Source of the DNA: Sphagnum magellanicum
Taxonomy: Eukaryota > Streptophyta > Sphagnopsida > Sphagnales > Sphagnaceae
Reading direction: 5' to 3'
DNA length: 64,000 nucleotides
Assembly: GCA_021904315.1 (NCBI GenBank)
Contig: CM038925.1
Location: 12,278,501-12,342,500, forward strand
Position 1 is the stretch's first letter; each line of letters begins with the position of its first letter. Of this stretch, positions 48,801 to 61,575 are shown piece by piece. The position numbers and the translations under genes were made by a program. Below the pieces are notes generated by a model, which saw only the letters and a program-made list of their open reading frames with translations, made no database searches and had not been told where the DNA came from.

Positions 48801-50114
48801 TGCAAATCCATGGATATTATTAGCATCTAGATGTAACCATGATGTCAAATTCATAATAGCTTTTGGAAAAGATAGTACATCATTGATTTATTATATCATC
48901 AATTACATCACAAAAATATCAATTTACACAACGCACATCTATTTTCTTTTACAAATTGTAGTACAAAAAAAAACTTTAATAAAGACACAAACGCGTATGA
49001 TGTTATTGACAAAAGTCATTGTTTGATCATACAATATTTGAATACAATTGGATGTCAAAAAGAAATTTCAACCACTCAAGCAATAAGATATTTGTTAAAT
49101 TTACCAAATCGTTTAATCGATTACAATTTCACATTCATACCTTGGTATAGTTTATCATCATGGGTAAACAAACACGAAATCAAATAAGTTAATAAAAAAG
49201 AAGATCATGGTGACACTTTTGAAACACTCACAATTGACAAAAACTTAGAAAATTCAAAATACATAATTCATAATTTTTGAATTGACTATCAACAAAGACC
49301 CAAAAAGTTTGAATATTTTTCGCTATATGAATTTTCAAGCAAAACAAATAAAGTCAACAATGTTCATAATCATAGATTTTACCATGATCACCCTTAATAT
49401 ACACCCACATTTATGAATATAAAATACTTAAAGTAATAGTCTTTTAGAGTTATATAATACCATCACAAAAAAACGATCTAAAAATTTATGCTCGAACAAT
49501 TTCTATTTTATTTTCTTCATGTTGAACTTTCTTTGATATAAAACATATATGTTTATGTCATGGGAAGCAACACTAAATAAACAAGGTATGAAATTTTTCA
49601 ATTTCACAAAAATGGTCATTAAAAATTTAAACATTTTGCAGGAATGCAAAGAATCTAGAGATGCAGATCAATTATTGAAAGCTTCAATGACAAGTGAATT
49701 TATTGATAATGAAAATGAAAATTCAATAAGAAACCCCCTTTATTCAAAAGAACTACAAGACACAATTGAAAAAAGATTAAAGAAATTACAATTCCAAATA
49801 ACACCACACAAGACAAACAAAAACTTGAACAACTAGAAATAGAATACCTATTATGTAATACAAGCACTAATGCTATGTCATTGAAGTAACATTTTTTTTT
49901 AAAATCAATGAAAAACATTAAAAAAATAGATAAAAATGAAACAAATAACATGAACATCATAAATGAGATTCAAAATAATACAAAAAAATGGAATCGTGAC
50001 GTAAATTGTTCACCTAATCAAACACCCATTGAATCAACAACAAAAATATCAAATAATAACTGCATCCATTGGGAAGTTTTCAATGGACTTGTACAAGACT
50101 TGTATGGTTCATGA
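45868..50114 (+). pseudogene. Decayed Helitron Rep, truncated before the helicase
   Basis: Fragments follow Helitron Rep order across shifting frames. A lysine/asparagine-rich N-terminus (45,868-46,053) is followed by a CxxC stretch (HCCVCNEK, 46,255) and the MPKLALVNGLWIG block with CH before it (about 46,515-46,580). A frameshift lies near 46,601, then VEETLIASYRCR. QHALKGNVVSFAQ follows near 47,050, then the Helitron-like N core GAPCLFSTLNPTFVRHPLT (48,073-48,129), the HUH region near 48,380, CNRHMCNPTCYK...CKYGFP (48,640-48,720), and SRCNHDVKF...YYIINYITK (about 48,830-48,915). The last recognisable piece is LQECKESRDADQLL near 49,640. No Walker A motif follows, so the SF1-type helicase half is missing. 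Confidence 0.85.
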
Positions 50115-50346
50115 AACATGTCTAAAAGTTATTGACTCCATGGTGCACAAACCCACTTTGTACTTGATTTGTAACAAATTTGCAAAGATGCCACATGACA
50201 ACATTTAACTATTAGTTCATTGCAATATATTTTCATCTTTATCATATGTGCATTTAACACTTTTTGCACCTAGTTTAAAAAAATAAAAATTTAATGTAAT
50301 TTTTTTGCAATGAATTGATTTTTTAAAAAGAGGTGATTTCTATGGA
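50115..50346. other. Spacer between the Helitron relic and repeat copy 3
   Basis: No feature recognised. No Helitron CTRR end with a preceding hairpin could be placed with confidence. Confidence 0.4.
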
Positions 50347-52305
50347 ACTTTGCAAACACACCATGTAGGCATGATGAAAGGCCTAGATTTTAGAGGAATT
50401 TCAAAGAATCAAATCCTTATGTAATAGTTTAAACTAGATTCCAAAAAAATCAAGCAAATCTAAGACATGTGCATAGTGTGCAAGTGTCACTTTGTACTTG
50501 ATCCATGTAACATTATTCAATTGTATAACACCTAGATAACATATAGCCATTTGAGTCTTCAAAAAAAAAAATCTTGCCTTCTTTTTGTGTGTAGTAGACC
50601 AAATTTTTGGTATTTAATTTCAAAATGGTTTCCATTGTAGTTTTGTTGTAATCAATCTCAAAAATAAAAGCATTGGCATTTTTTTCAACATGTGCAACTT
50701 TTAATTACCATAAATTTTGCACTTGCATGAAAACATGCTATAAATATCCATAAAGTGGTGCCCAATCCTATGCCCCTTTTCATCCTCACTTGGCCATAAT
50801 TCATCCCCACTTTCCAAGTATTCTTAAAATCCCCTAAATTTAGACCCAAACATTGAAAGTAAGGATGAAAATTTCAAAATTATGATCATGGTTTATTTTT
50901 CCAAAATTGCACCTATACACTTTGTGCTACCTACTTACAAGGCTACCTATAGAATATATTTGCCCACATACTTAGGGGCAAGAGAATTCAACCAAGTTTG
51001 CATGTAAACATGATATGAAAGATAAAAAATTAAAGCATATTTTACATTTTTTGCTACATGCTAGAACCCAATTTAGAAAGTTGTCAAAATTTCCAAAGAA
51101 ATGTTGAATTTGGTGACCAAAATACTTGAAAAAAACATATTTCTATTGTCTTAAAAAGTTGGTTACATTTTGTTAAAAAAACATGCTAATAGATTCATCC
51201 ATTGTCTAATTTTCCCCATTTCATCTTTTGTTTTGTTTAATCAATCCCCGTCTATTTCTGAATTGAAAGGGACTTTACACAAGGTGCATTTAAGGAATTT
51301 GATTATTGGGAAAACATTTTTTTAAAGATTTGAATGCTCATTATTTTCAATCAAAAATCAAAATTGAGAAAATACATCAAATCAAGCTATCTTTGAAAAG
51401 CACTAAATTTTAGCAATAATTATATATGCATCATAAATTTGGGATATATTAATAAAGATTGAAAATAAATTCAACACCACTAATGAACCTACCCAAACTT
51501 GGTACTACTTACATGCAAGCCTAAACACTAATTTACCTACACGTGTTTATTGTTTGCTTGTCTTAAAAGTTAAAGATTGTCATGGTGCACATAAATCATT
51601 TACCCTCTTGGTTAATTAAAAGAACAAATATCATGGTAGCTTCAACACAAGTTTGTTGAATCATTAATTAATTAATTTTGAAATTTCATTTCAAAAAATA
51701 AATAATGGTCCTAAAATAAATTGTAATATTATTAATGATGGATTAGCAATTGATTGAAGATGCAATGGAAATTAATCAACATTAAATGTTTTATTTAATA
51801 TAAAATTGGGAGTTTGGAATTTGTACCGTTACATGTGCACACACCAAAGTTTTTAAAAAGGTGGTTGGCACCCATAATTAACCATAGAATTTCAACTTTT
51901 TATTATTATGTGCATTTGATTTTGATGAACTTGTATTTAAGGACTTTATATTTTAATTGCATGGGTACATATGTTGAAATATTTTGGTCATCATTTTGAA
52001 GGATTGAAACCATGTAGCCACATAATGTTTGATAAATATTGATTTGGGATGCATGTGGTAATTGTGGTAAACATGTACAATTTGATTGTGATTGCCATTG
52101 CATTTTTTTAATTGCACAAGGCTTTTGATCAATGGCTTACGACATGCATAAAATTAATCTATCTCAACTTTTACAAAGAATGGAACATTTAACATTATTT
52201 GTTTATTATTTATTTATTAGGGTAATGAAGGAAAATATTTATATTGGAATTCCATTATCTCACACCCAATTTAGAAATTCACAAAGATATGTTAACTTGA
52301 TAATC
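50347..52305 (+). repeat. Large non-coding repeat, partial copy 3
   Basis: Matches 1,127-3,240 of copy 1 in the same orientation at lower identity than copy 2. Shared landmarks are GGCATGATGAAAGGC (GACATGATGAAAGG in copy 1), ATATCCATAAAGTGGTGCCC, GCATTTAAGGAATTTGATTA and GGCTTTTGATCAATGGCTTA. It ends where copy 1 nears its CACTA MITE, so it supports the view that copy 2 lost this part rather than copy 1 gaining it. Confidence 0.85.
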
Positions 52306-53599
52306 ACCGAGAAATTGTATCCACAAAGACCACACCACCCTGTAACTAGAGTTTAAAAACCATTATAACACAACTATGTTGCAAATACTACCTTATAAGT
52401 ACAATGAATTAATAAATAAATTTGCACATTAGAAAATAGGCTAGTTGTTAGGTAGTTGCAGTGTTGTAAATGGGTGTTTTATATGGTGATTTATATGCAT
52501 CGCATATATGGACATAGTAAACTATGTTCAATTTTTTGAGGAGTTCATTGTACATGCATATTGCAACTAAAGTAGGATTGTTGGAAGGCAGTTACATAGT
52601 GAACAACTATTTTGCAATTAGCGTACGACATTTAGACATGGGATCACGGCACATGTTCGGATTCCCACCGTCCAATAAATATGAAGCTTGCAACTAGTTT
52701 TTGCAAATGAAACCCATTGTTGCAACCTATTGGCTACTATTTTACCACTAGTTGCCACTACTATGCCACTAGGTATTTCATGTGTACCACTACAGAGCCA
52801 TTACAATGCCATTATGTTTGACATTTGGGCCATTAGGTGGCCACTATTGGGCCACTAAGTAAGTACTACTTATGCACTATACATATAAAGTGTGAATTTG
52901 CAAGTGTCAAACTTGATTAAAATTCTCCATAAACTTTATTAAAATATTTATATTGGATGTACATTAAGGTTTTCAAGCTTATACACCTATAATGTTTATA
53001 ATTTACATGAGCAAGTGTGGAATTGATAATAGCTAATTCCTTTGTCGATAGCTCCTTGGCACCCACAAGGGTTGCATCTTGTGGCATTGGTGGGTGTGTC
53101 ATGGGTGTGTTTAGACATGGCACACCATCGTCAATGCCACTCAAAGTAGCACAAGTATTCGTCATGATGTGGGATGATCAAGATTCCTTTTAGACCACCA
53201 CTTTCCATGAAAGATTTTGTTCTTCATCCATGAAAAACATTTGTTGAACTTGGGCAGGAAAAACAAAAGGTTCTTCATCCTCCGCCATCATATATCAGAA
53301 GTTATAAACCGAGAACCTCACCTCATTTCATTTATATGTTGGATTCCCCTTAACATCATTTATGTTCTTAACTCGTGCACACCACATGAAAATGATGGGA
53401 ATTGAAATGGGTCCATAATTTAATTTGAATTTCTTTTATAACACTGACATATTTTACCATTGCATCACCATCCCCCATGTGGGTTTGTCATTGGCAAAAA
53501 ATTGATGCCACCCCATAATTAAAACTAACCACACCTTTCGTATTATAATAAATCATTCAAAAGTGATTGCCATACGCCTTCATTCGTTGATACTTCAAT
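52306..53599. other. AT-rich DNA with a CCACTA-rich patch
   Basis: The stretch 52,730-52,865 repeats GCCACTA-like words. Open frames (for example 52,917-53,165, minus) show no family motif. Confidence 0.5.
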
Positions 53600-54878
53600 T
53601 GTTGATAATTCAAACTTAGTTAGTTAAGTTTTCATTAGTTATTAGAATAGGAAAGTATGTAGGTTACTTTCACAAGGTTAAACTACTTTATTTACTTAGA
53701 TTAATTTGGTTATTTTTGGTTTGGTCCCTTAGTTAAATACCTTGGTGTTGATGATTTTGCTCACTTTTATTCATTGCACAAGTGTCGCAACCCTAGCCTT
53801 GGGCTCGCGACCAAGGCCAAGGGCTTGCAAGGGTGTGAGCCAAAATGAAGCCCAGGAGTCAAGGCAAAGGCATTGCAAGGGTGCGGGCTAAGAGGATCCC
53901 GGGGAGTCACATCACATACTCCCAGGAGTGTAAGAAAGTGTTAGAAAGTGTGAGGGAGTGAACCCTCACACTCCCAAGGCAACTCCCACTTTGGGAGATG
54001 GAGTCCCGGTGGACGCTCGAAACTTCAGAGAGCGATTGCAGGGGTCAAACCTCAATGTCTTGTGACGTTCTTTATATCATTGGAAAGCTCTTGAAGCGTA
54101 AATGTCTAAAATGGGCTCGCATTGCTCATTCGAGCATCTGAAACACAAGTTATGGCCAAAAGAAGGGCTGGGAGTCGAACTGCTAGTTTGACTCCCGACC
54201 ACAAAAAGTCGGGAATCGACCCGATTTACTTAGCTGCATGGGGCGTGCCACATATCGTTGGAAAGCTCTCGATGAGAGCTACAACTTTGCTTCGATCTGA
54301 GGTCTGCTCGCAAAGTTATGAGGCTCTAAAGTCGCGAGAGTCCCATTTGGCGCGATTTCGGGACTCCCACTCGGGAGTCCCGGGAAAAATAGCCATTTGG
54401 ATGTAGCCTCAGTGGAGAGATGTAGAGTATACTATAAGGGGGAAGGTGGTGGCTTCCCGCAAGTCCGGGCCATGGTGAGTCTTGTGTGTCCGTGTTGCCC
54501 GTGGTTCGTCCTAGCACCAAGGGTGTTCCAACTATGCACTAACCACTTTGTGTGGGTTGTGTGCAAGTCCGTGTGAGTGAGTGAAGCTTGTCAACTCTTC
54601 CTAGTCCCATCCCGGAGCTCCAACACGCCCCTCTACCCCTCAAAGTGTTGTGAACTAGGGAGCGTGTTCCGACTCCTTGTTCTTCCGTTGTTTTCCTACT
54701 TGGGCTCACATTTGAGCCCTTTCAGGAGTTGGGAGTGCGTCAACAAGTTTGTGTCTTTGATGCGACAAAAACCTTTAAGAGTTCTTGATGTTATGTTCCA
54801 TGTTGTGAGCATCATGTTTTAATTTCTTTTCAATAAAAATTTATGTTTGCATTTGATTAGATCTCTTATTTGTTAACA
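53600..54878 (+). repeat. Copia A 5' LTR split by a nested LTR
   Basis: The left part, 53,600-53,782, starts TGTTGATAATTC; the right part, 54,748-54,878, ends TTTGTTAACA. Both match the 313-bp LTR at 42,479. The nested family G LTR lies between with its own target duplication. A primer site follows at once, so this was the 5' LTR of a now truncated element. Confidence 0.85.
53783..54742 (+). mobile_element. Family G solo LTR nested in the Copia A LTR
   Basis: 960 bp starting TGTCGCAACCC and ending GAGTGCGTCA, flanked by ACAAG on both sides (53,778-53,782; 54,743-54,747). TG...CA ends and an exact 5-bp duplication mark it as an LTR. No internal region is seen here, so I leave its superfamily (Gypsy or Copia) open. 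It is more G+C-rich than its surroundings. Confidence 0.88.
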
Positions 54879-54890
54879 TGGTATCAAAAC
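54879..54890 (+). other. Primer binding site, Copia A
   Basis: TGGTATCAAAAC directly after the LTR is one or two bases from the initiator-Met-tRNA-complementary TGGTATCAGAGC. Confidence 0.75.
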
Positions 54891-55348
54891 TTAGGTTGTT
54901 TAGTGAAAAAATTGAAAGAAATATAAAGATTAAAAGTTTCAAGAAACATTTGTTGATTTTCAAGAATTGATAACACTACTTATAAGTGAAAGGATGAGAA
55001 TAGTTAGTACTTAATCTAGTGGAGGATCACAGGAAAGTGCCTTCTACTCAAATACTAATAGAAGTAGAGGTGGTAGAACTTCAAGTCAAGGTCAACATGG
55101 AAGCTCGCATGGTGGACATCATCAACATGAAGGTTAACTTCATGGAGGTGGATGAGAAAACTTTAAAGGAAAGGGAAGTCATGGAGGCTGTGGTGGAAGT
55201 CATCAAGGTCAATAATCAAACAATGATTCAAATTGCTACTACTGTAGGAAACCTGGGCACATGGTAAAGAACTGTTATCAAAGGGAGCATGATGCGCAAA
55301 ATGGAAAGCCACAACAAGGGAATTATACATCAACTAACAATCAAGGTA
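54891..55348 (+). pseudogene. Copia A gag fragment with intact zinc knuckle
   Basis: After a deletion removing most of gag, the sequence rejoins Copia A near the equivalent of 15,025 and runs to about 15,430. The zinc knuckle CYYCRKPGHMVKNC (55,234-55,275) keeps all metal ligands, unlike the copy at 15,328. Frameshifts lie before it. Homology stops at about 55,348, so protease, integrase and reverse transcriptase are missing. Confidence 0.85.
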
Positions 55349-56216
55349 ATTAACCATGTAAGATTTGCCTTGTTATCATGACCTCACAATTTGACTTGCT
55401 TCATGCCATAAAACACTAATAGGAAAAATCAAGTCAGTGAAGCATAGCTTTTTTGGGTAGCAACATAAGGAGCTAACCAAGTTTCATGAATCATGAACAA
55501 AATATGGAGAACTAGTAAGCATCCACATGTAATTACATTGTGAACTCAATGTCCCCCATGTGCATCACATGAAAAATAAGTTGATACAAGGCCACATCTT
55601 AATAAGCAAAGGCATAATTATGAGTCACGTAACTTGATTGGTTTACAAAACACATGAAAAGTACATAACATTTTAGATGGTGGGAACAATATTGAATAAA
55701 AGGCTACAAACACTTGAAATTGAAAGTGTATTTCCAATCAAAAAGCTAATACATGCCTAGTGCTTGTGGTATTGGTGCCTTGCAACATGACCATTGCCTC
55801 CATCCAAAATCTTTCATGTAAAGCAAAAAAGGCAATTCTCATAAAATAAAATTTCAACATTTTCGAGAAATTCACCAAAGCAAATCAAGTCTTGAAACTT
55901 GGTCCAAAGATTTGAAGCTACAAACATTGTTGACCATGTAAGCACACCAGCAAATTGACTATGATATGGAAATGTGTCCTAGATGGATTGCCTACAACCA
56001 CTTTCATCAAAAGCACCTTCCACCTAATTATGGTACATAACATAAACAATTAGCATGCAACCAAACATGCACAAGAATTATTATCTGTACAATTGTTTGA
56101 TTTGATAAATATAATTCTCAATGCGAAATCTCACAACTAATCTATACAACTTCATACCACCATTTTCACACCTTGTTGTTATAGTAGAAGTCTTCGACAA
56201 AAAACATAGTGATTCT
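55349..56216. other. No recognisable feature
   Basis: AT-rich sequence between the Copia A fragment and the CACTA-type element, with no supported gene. Confidence 0.5.
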
Positions 56217-58562
56217 CACTAGTAGAAATTTTGGGTTTTGCAACTATTATTTGCAACTAAAACTCAATTGCATGTGACGCATGCAACTACAAATTTGTGT
56301 AGTTGCCTAAGACAAGTTGCATGTGACATTCAGTTGCACGTGACACTATGTATGTAACATGTATATACGGTGCTAATATACATGTTCATCCATACATACC
56401 AATCCAAATGTAGTTGCACCTTATGTGCAACTTTTCTTGTAATTACAATGCAACTAATTAATATGATACATGTTTAAAATTTAGATAATTAGCTTGTGGA
56501 CACGTGTCACTACTTAACTATTTGTGTTTTCAAAATTAAAAATTCATTGGATTAATTTCAATCATTAAAGTTTTTATCACTATGACGATGACACGTGGCA
56601 CACAATGGAACATTCATTGACCATTTGACACATGTCCATTTTTAAATACCAATTATATAATGCCGCGTGGCAATTAAAGCCCACCTTTTTTAATTTTTAA
56701 ATATTAATTAATGAAATCTAAGTTGTCCAATTTATGGCTAATAAAATGTTGACTCATGCTACCTAAGTAGGTAGGTAATTATTAAACCTTATTAAGTATG
56801 TAGGATAAATATGTCAGTAGGTTGAAAAATAGCTAGGCTTATGTTATATAGGTAGGTTTAAAATAATCCAATTTTATTTTTACGTTTAACCATTTCATAA
56901 AGATCAAACTTTTTTATTCACGCATCCCCAATGGCACTTGATATTTGGTTATTATGTAACTATTGCTCCTAGTTATATACTAAGCTAAATAGAATTGGAC
57001 GCCAAAGGATATGGGATAAAAAATTCCATTGCAAACCTCGTGAACCAACTTAATTGCACATTAGATGCAACTATTATATTAGAGTATACCAGCTAGAGGA
57101 GGGCTTTGTTGTTTCTAGTGTCCAAACAAAACTTGAAGCCCTCCTCTTGGTGCATTTAACACATTAAGAATCATCAAAATTGGATTAGGAATGAGAAAAT
57201 TATGGCCCCCCAAAGTAAAAGGGGTTAAGAACTCAAAAAACCAAACCATTGAACACTACAAAGGCCGGTTCTTAAACACCCAAAAAGTTCCTTTTATGTA
57301 GTTTTGTTGTTATTAAAGTTCTAACGTGATTTGTAAAACTTCAGGTGGCATTCCTATAGCACTTTAAATCGTTTAAAATGAATAAGAACTAAGAAAGTTA
57401 TGAAGTTTGAAAGTAGGAGGGGTCCAAAGAAAAGAAAAAAGAAAAAAGAATGTTTTGTAACTTGGAAAGCTTATCTTTTTTATTTTTCTTCTTGTTAATT
57501 TTTAATTATTCCTTTTCTTTTGCACTTCAAAGATGATTGTAGGATTTTTTTTATAATTATGATTACTTAATGAAAATATGATTTTAATATTATTGTATAG
57601 CTTAAACTAGTAATTAGCTTAGGATGTTTATGTACTTGTAGGCTAATTAGTGTAGCCTATTTACATTAATGTTTTAACATAAATAATAAAAATTTAATAT
57701 CTAATACCTATTGAATATATCTATATATATATATATATGATTATCATTATGATTATAATAAAATTTTAATTAATAATTAGGATTATTTATAATAAAATTA
57801 ATATTATCATATTAATTTATTCTATTTTTTAAAAATAAAATTTTAATTTTCTGAAAAAGACTCCAAATAAAATAAATTCAATTAAATTTCTACTTGCCCA
57901 AAAAAATATTTAAATATATTTGACAAATAAAATTTGAAAATTTGTAATACATATTTAAACCATGGTTTAGTTTAGTTTAGTTTAATTAAACATATTTTAG
58001 TTTAACCATAATTATTTTAGCCTAACTTAATTTACCATAATTACCTTGGCCTAATTTAATTCAACCATATTTATTTTATCCTAATTTAATTTTGCTTGAT
58101 TTAGTTTAGCCATAAATAGTTAGACCTAACTTAATCTAGCCATGTTTAATTTAGCTTAATTTGATTTAACTATAATTAGTCTAGTCTAACTTAATTTAGC
58201 CTAACTTAATTTAGCCATAATTAGTTTAGCTTAATTAATTTAATCATATTTAGTTTTAGCCTAATTGAATTTAACCATGGTTAGTTTAACCTTTTAGTTT
58301 ATTTTGCCTAGGTTAGTTTAGGTTAACCTAAATTAGCATGGGGTTGACCTTAATACTAGAGATACATAATACTATTATACATAGCTTATGTAGATATATT
58401 AAGTATAATAATTTAAGTATGTATAAATTTAAACCATTATTTTTATGACATGTGTCCATGTTGTACACATTTAGTTGCATGTTGGTTGCACACACAACTG
58501 TATGGCCCAAAAATTATACAATACCAAATTTGTAGTTGCAAACAACAAGATTTTTAGTAATG
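56217..58562. mobile_element. CACTA-type non-autonomous element, 2.35 kb, TCT duplication
   Basis: The left end reads CACTAGTAGAAATTTTG. The right end, reverse-complemented, reads CATTACTAAAAATCTTG. Both continue into GTTTGCAACTA-like sequence. TCT flanks both sides (56,214-56,216; 58,563-58,565). Subterminal repeats of GTTGCATGTGAC lie at 56,266-56,350 and are shared with the small element at 18,220. No transposase-like frame is seen, so it would need help from an autonomous relative. The rightmost dinucleotides depart from the TAGTG expected (TAGTAATG). Confidence 0.75.
57955..58335. repeat. Degenerate TTTAGCCTAA / TTTAACCATA array
   Basis: Repeated words TTTAGTTTAG, CCTAACTTAATTTA and CCATAATTA recur at roughly 20- to 50-bp spacing inside the CACTA-type element. 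The period is irregular by eye. Confidence 0.65.
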
Positions 58563-59691
58563 TCTTGGGATCTCCTACAAGCCACTAATTGCAACTAACT
58601 AGGTTTACCATGATTATCAAGGAAATCAAAAAAAAAGATTAACCTTGTCTCTCCTTAAAAAACTCATGTTGTGATTCAAATCACAACAAATTTCATATGA
58701 GTAAGAAGAGAAGCATGTCATAAATCAAAGCAAACAATAATCCAATGAATCCAAAAGTTGTTAAAGAAAAGAAAAGGAATCTTTGACAAGGAAAAGACCA
58801 CCAAAGCCTATTCACCCATAAGTTTTTGATCTTGAAGGGGAGACAAGATGGATGGGTCTCCAAAACTTGTGCATTGTTGTGGATCATGCAATGAAGCTAT
58901 GACCAATGTATTGAAAATTACAAAAAAGATGAAAAAGAAGAAGATGTGCATCTAACTATCCAAGTTGTTGGAGATCTAATAAGAAAATAAAGAAAATGTA
59001 CAACAACAACAATATGTTCATGAATCAATCAACCCATTTGAGCTTGCTTGATCTGAAAATTATGTTGATTGTCACAATCAATCCAAAATCAATCTTAAAG
59101 TGCCAAGAGGCTGTAGCATTTGCTCATGTTGGACCAAACCTTGTATGTAGTAGTGGCGACCCAAAACACAAAACACCGGGAAACATAGGTCCGCACTTGG
59201 ATCTACAATGACCACTTGCTTTAGCTTGTCGAATATGGCACCTTTTCACCTTGTAAGTTGTTCCCTCCACTTCACAAGTGAATTCAACTATAAAGCAACC
59301 ATTTTAGCCTAATACATTCCCAAATACACCATAAAATAAAGGAATTAATATTGAAGCTTCTTGTTGCATTAAACATAATCAAAACTTGATCAAAGGTTTT
59401 GTGACTAGAGGTCAACAAACTTCATACGACTAAACCCTAAACCCTAAAATTGTGGTCTAACAACGTAACCTCCTCTTTGTCAAAATGGGTGTTTATTGAA
59501 GGCTCTTGTAACCATCGCATCACTTACCCATTTCTCAAGTCCCTTGTTCTAAGAGACCTCTCTCCCCCCTCCTTCTATTTGCTTTTTCATAAATGTGTGT
59601 CGTTTTTGTTTTTGAGTGTCATATCAAGGTTAAATCTCCTGCACCATCTCTTTTTACTTGTAGGGGGGAGTGGTCATACTAATCAATCACA

Positions 59692-59985
59692 ATGTTGATA
59701 GTTCACTTACCTTCTGAAAGTAGCCCCAAGCATTCCCACAATTCAAACCTAGATTTAATGAGTGTGAGTGAAAGCGAAGAGGAACAGGAGAACGAGGACC
59801 AAGAGGAAGACCAACCGGCACAAAGTTTTGAATGGTCTAGTGACGAGAGCGAGACTAAATTCCACCCACCAGCTATTGTGGGGTCTTTACGTAGCACACC
59901 AACACCACCATTGCGGGGTCTTTGTGTAGCACACCAACACCACCATTGCGAACAAAGGCCAAAGCTCCAACGAAGAGGAACATGA
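59692..59985 (+). CDS. Doubtful 97-codon ORF, acidic and serine-rich
   Basis: The product has an acidic run (SESEEEQENEDQEEDQ, about residues 25-40) followed by SSDESETK. The last third is encoded by a 35-bp tandem duplication (59,880-59,949), giving two out-of-register readings of the same DNA. The open frame lacks a recognised domain, and there are no neighbouring exons I can support. It may be a gene relic or chance. Confidence 0.2.
   Translation: MLIVHLPSESSPKHSHNSNLDLMSVSESEEEQENEDQEEDQPAQSFEWSSDESETKFHPPAIVGSLRSTPTPPLRGLCVAHQHHHCEQRPKLQRRGT
59880..59949. repeat. 35-bp tandem duplication
   Basis: GGGGTCTTTACGTAGCACAC and its continuation through ACCACCATTGC are repeated once, with TGTG replacing ACG in the second unit. 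Confidence 0.85.
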
Positions 59986-61489
59986 CTACAGCCAAGGAGA
60001 TGGTGACACCTACATAAAAACCATTAACTATAATGGGAATGCAAGTAAGCTTGGACATGTTGTTTTGTGTCTAGATCGCATTTTGGCTTCATCGGAGATT
60101 TCTTGATGAAATCCAATAGGCATTTGGGAGGTTTATCATGAACATCGCATACATTGCAAATTTTGTTGATATGATCTAGGATGCACCTTGCTACTATCAA
60201 TGCTTCTTTCAAGAAAGAAATGGTGAGTATTCTTTCACCTTCACATCTCAATATGTTAGGGTCTACAATTTTTGACATGTGGATTTGGGTTGCAATCAAC
60301 TAGTAGCTAGTTGGGTGGAAATGAATTTTGTGTGAGATGATTGAGATTGTTTTGTCCTTATAGAAAGAAATGCTACAAATTATCCATGGACTTTCTTGCT
60401 TGGGAAGAAACATTGTGTTGAATATACAGATCTTAGTAGTTGACAACTAATTTTTTATTTGATTATGTGTCATAACAATTTTACCAAATAACACTATTCT
60501 TTCAATATGTTGATAAAGTTTAAACAAGTTATGGGTAGTCCTATCATTTGGTTCTTAACCTCTAGTAGTTTCAATCCTTGAAAATTTGTGAAATTTGAAA
60601 CTTCCAATAAAACTCATATTTGTAAAAACCTCAGTACAATAACAAAATTGGAATATTTCAAAAGAATTAAACCATGTTTGTGAAGGAATTAGCTCTTTTA
60701 TGGTAGTTTAATTATTTTTTGTTTACACTCCATGTTTTTATATATAATGAAGTGAGACTATTATGCCTGAAATCTTATCCTACAACTAAGCATTTCATTG
60801 CCTTGTCATATCCTTAGTCGGAAACCATGGATTAACTTGAAATTTGAAACTTCCAAAAGATTCCAAACTTATAAGACCTCCATATACTAATGAAATTGGA
60901 GCTAATCTACAAAAGAATTGGAAGTTTTCATGAAGGAATCAACTTTTTTTGTGATAGTTTCATTTCTTTTTATCTACATTCAATGTCTTTATCTTTAATT
61001 AAATGAAACTATTATGCCTAAAATATTCTCCTATGATTTGGCATTTCATTGATTTGTTGATTTCAGTAATATATATGGAATAACCTTAAATCTTGTAATC
61101 AAACATTAGTATGTCAAAAAAATTGTATATACCTCTTGTTCTCAAAACATTCGTGCACTCTAAAATCATGCCAAAAAATTCTAGACTCATAATTGTTTAT
61201 ATAGTTATAATTATGACAAACATTGGTTTCTAGTCATGCATTACCCTACTACAAAGTTTTGATTCCACACCCATGATCCTTGGTATAATGGGATGTCTAG
61301 GTCCAAAGTTGGATTATTGTTTGATCATGGCCACCCATTGTTGCAAGCTAGGTGAAATAATAATGGGCACTTACATTGTTTGGGTTGGGTTCATATGAAA
61401 CCTTCTTGGTTAGCCATATTGTACTTGTTCTCTTCTAATTGTTGTATGGGTCAATGCATTTTGTTTCATTAGGCACCATCATATCACAA

Positions 61490-61575
61490 GGCATTAGTTG
61501 CCATCCAATTTTTTCCTAGGAATTAGTTGCCATCCATTTTTTTCCTAAGCATTAGCTGCCATCCAATTTTTCCCT
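61490..61575 (+). repeat. Three-unit tandem repeat of about 32 bp
   Basis: The units share ATTAG(T/C)TGCCATCCA followed by a T-run and CCTA. Confidence 0.75.

Noticed and set aside
60024-60299. Minus-strand 91-codon ORF as a gene
   Set aside because: Its composition is plausible, but I recognise no domain, no splice partners and no conservation evidence.
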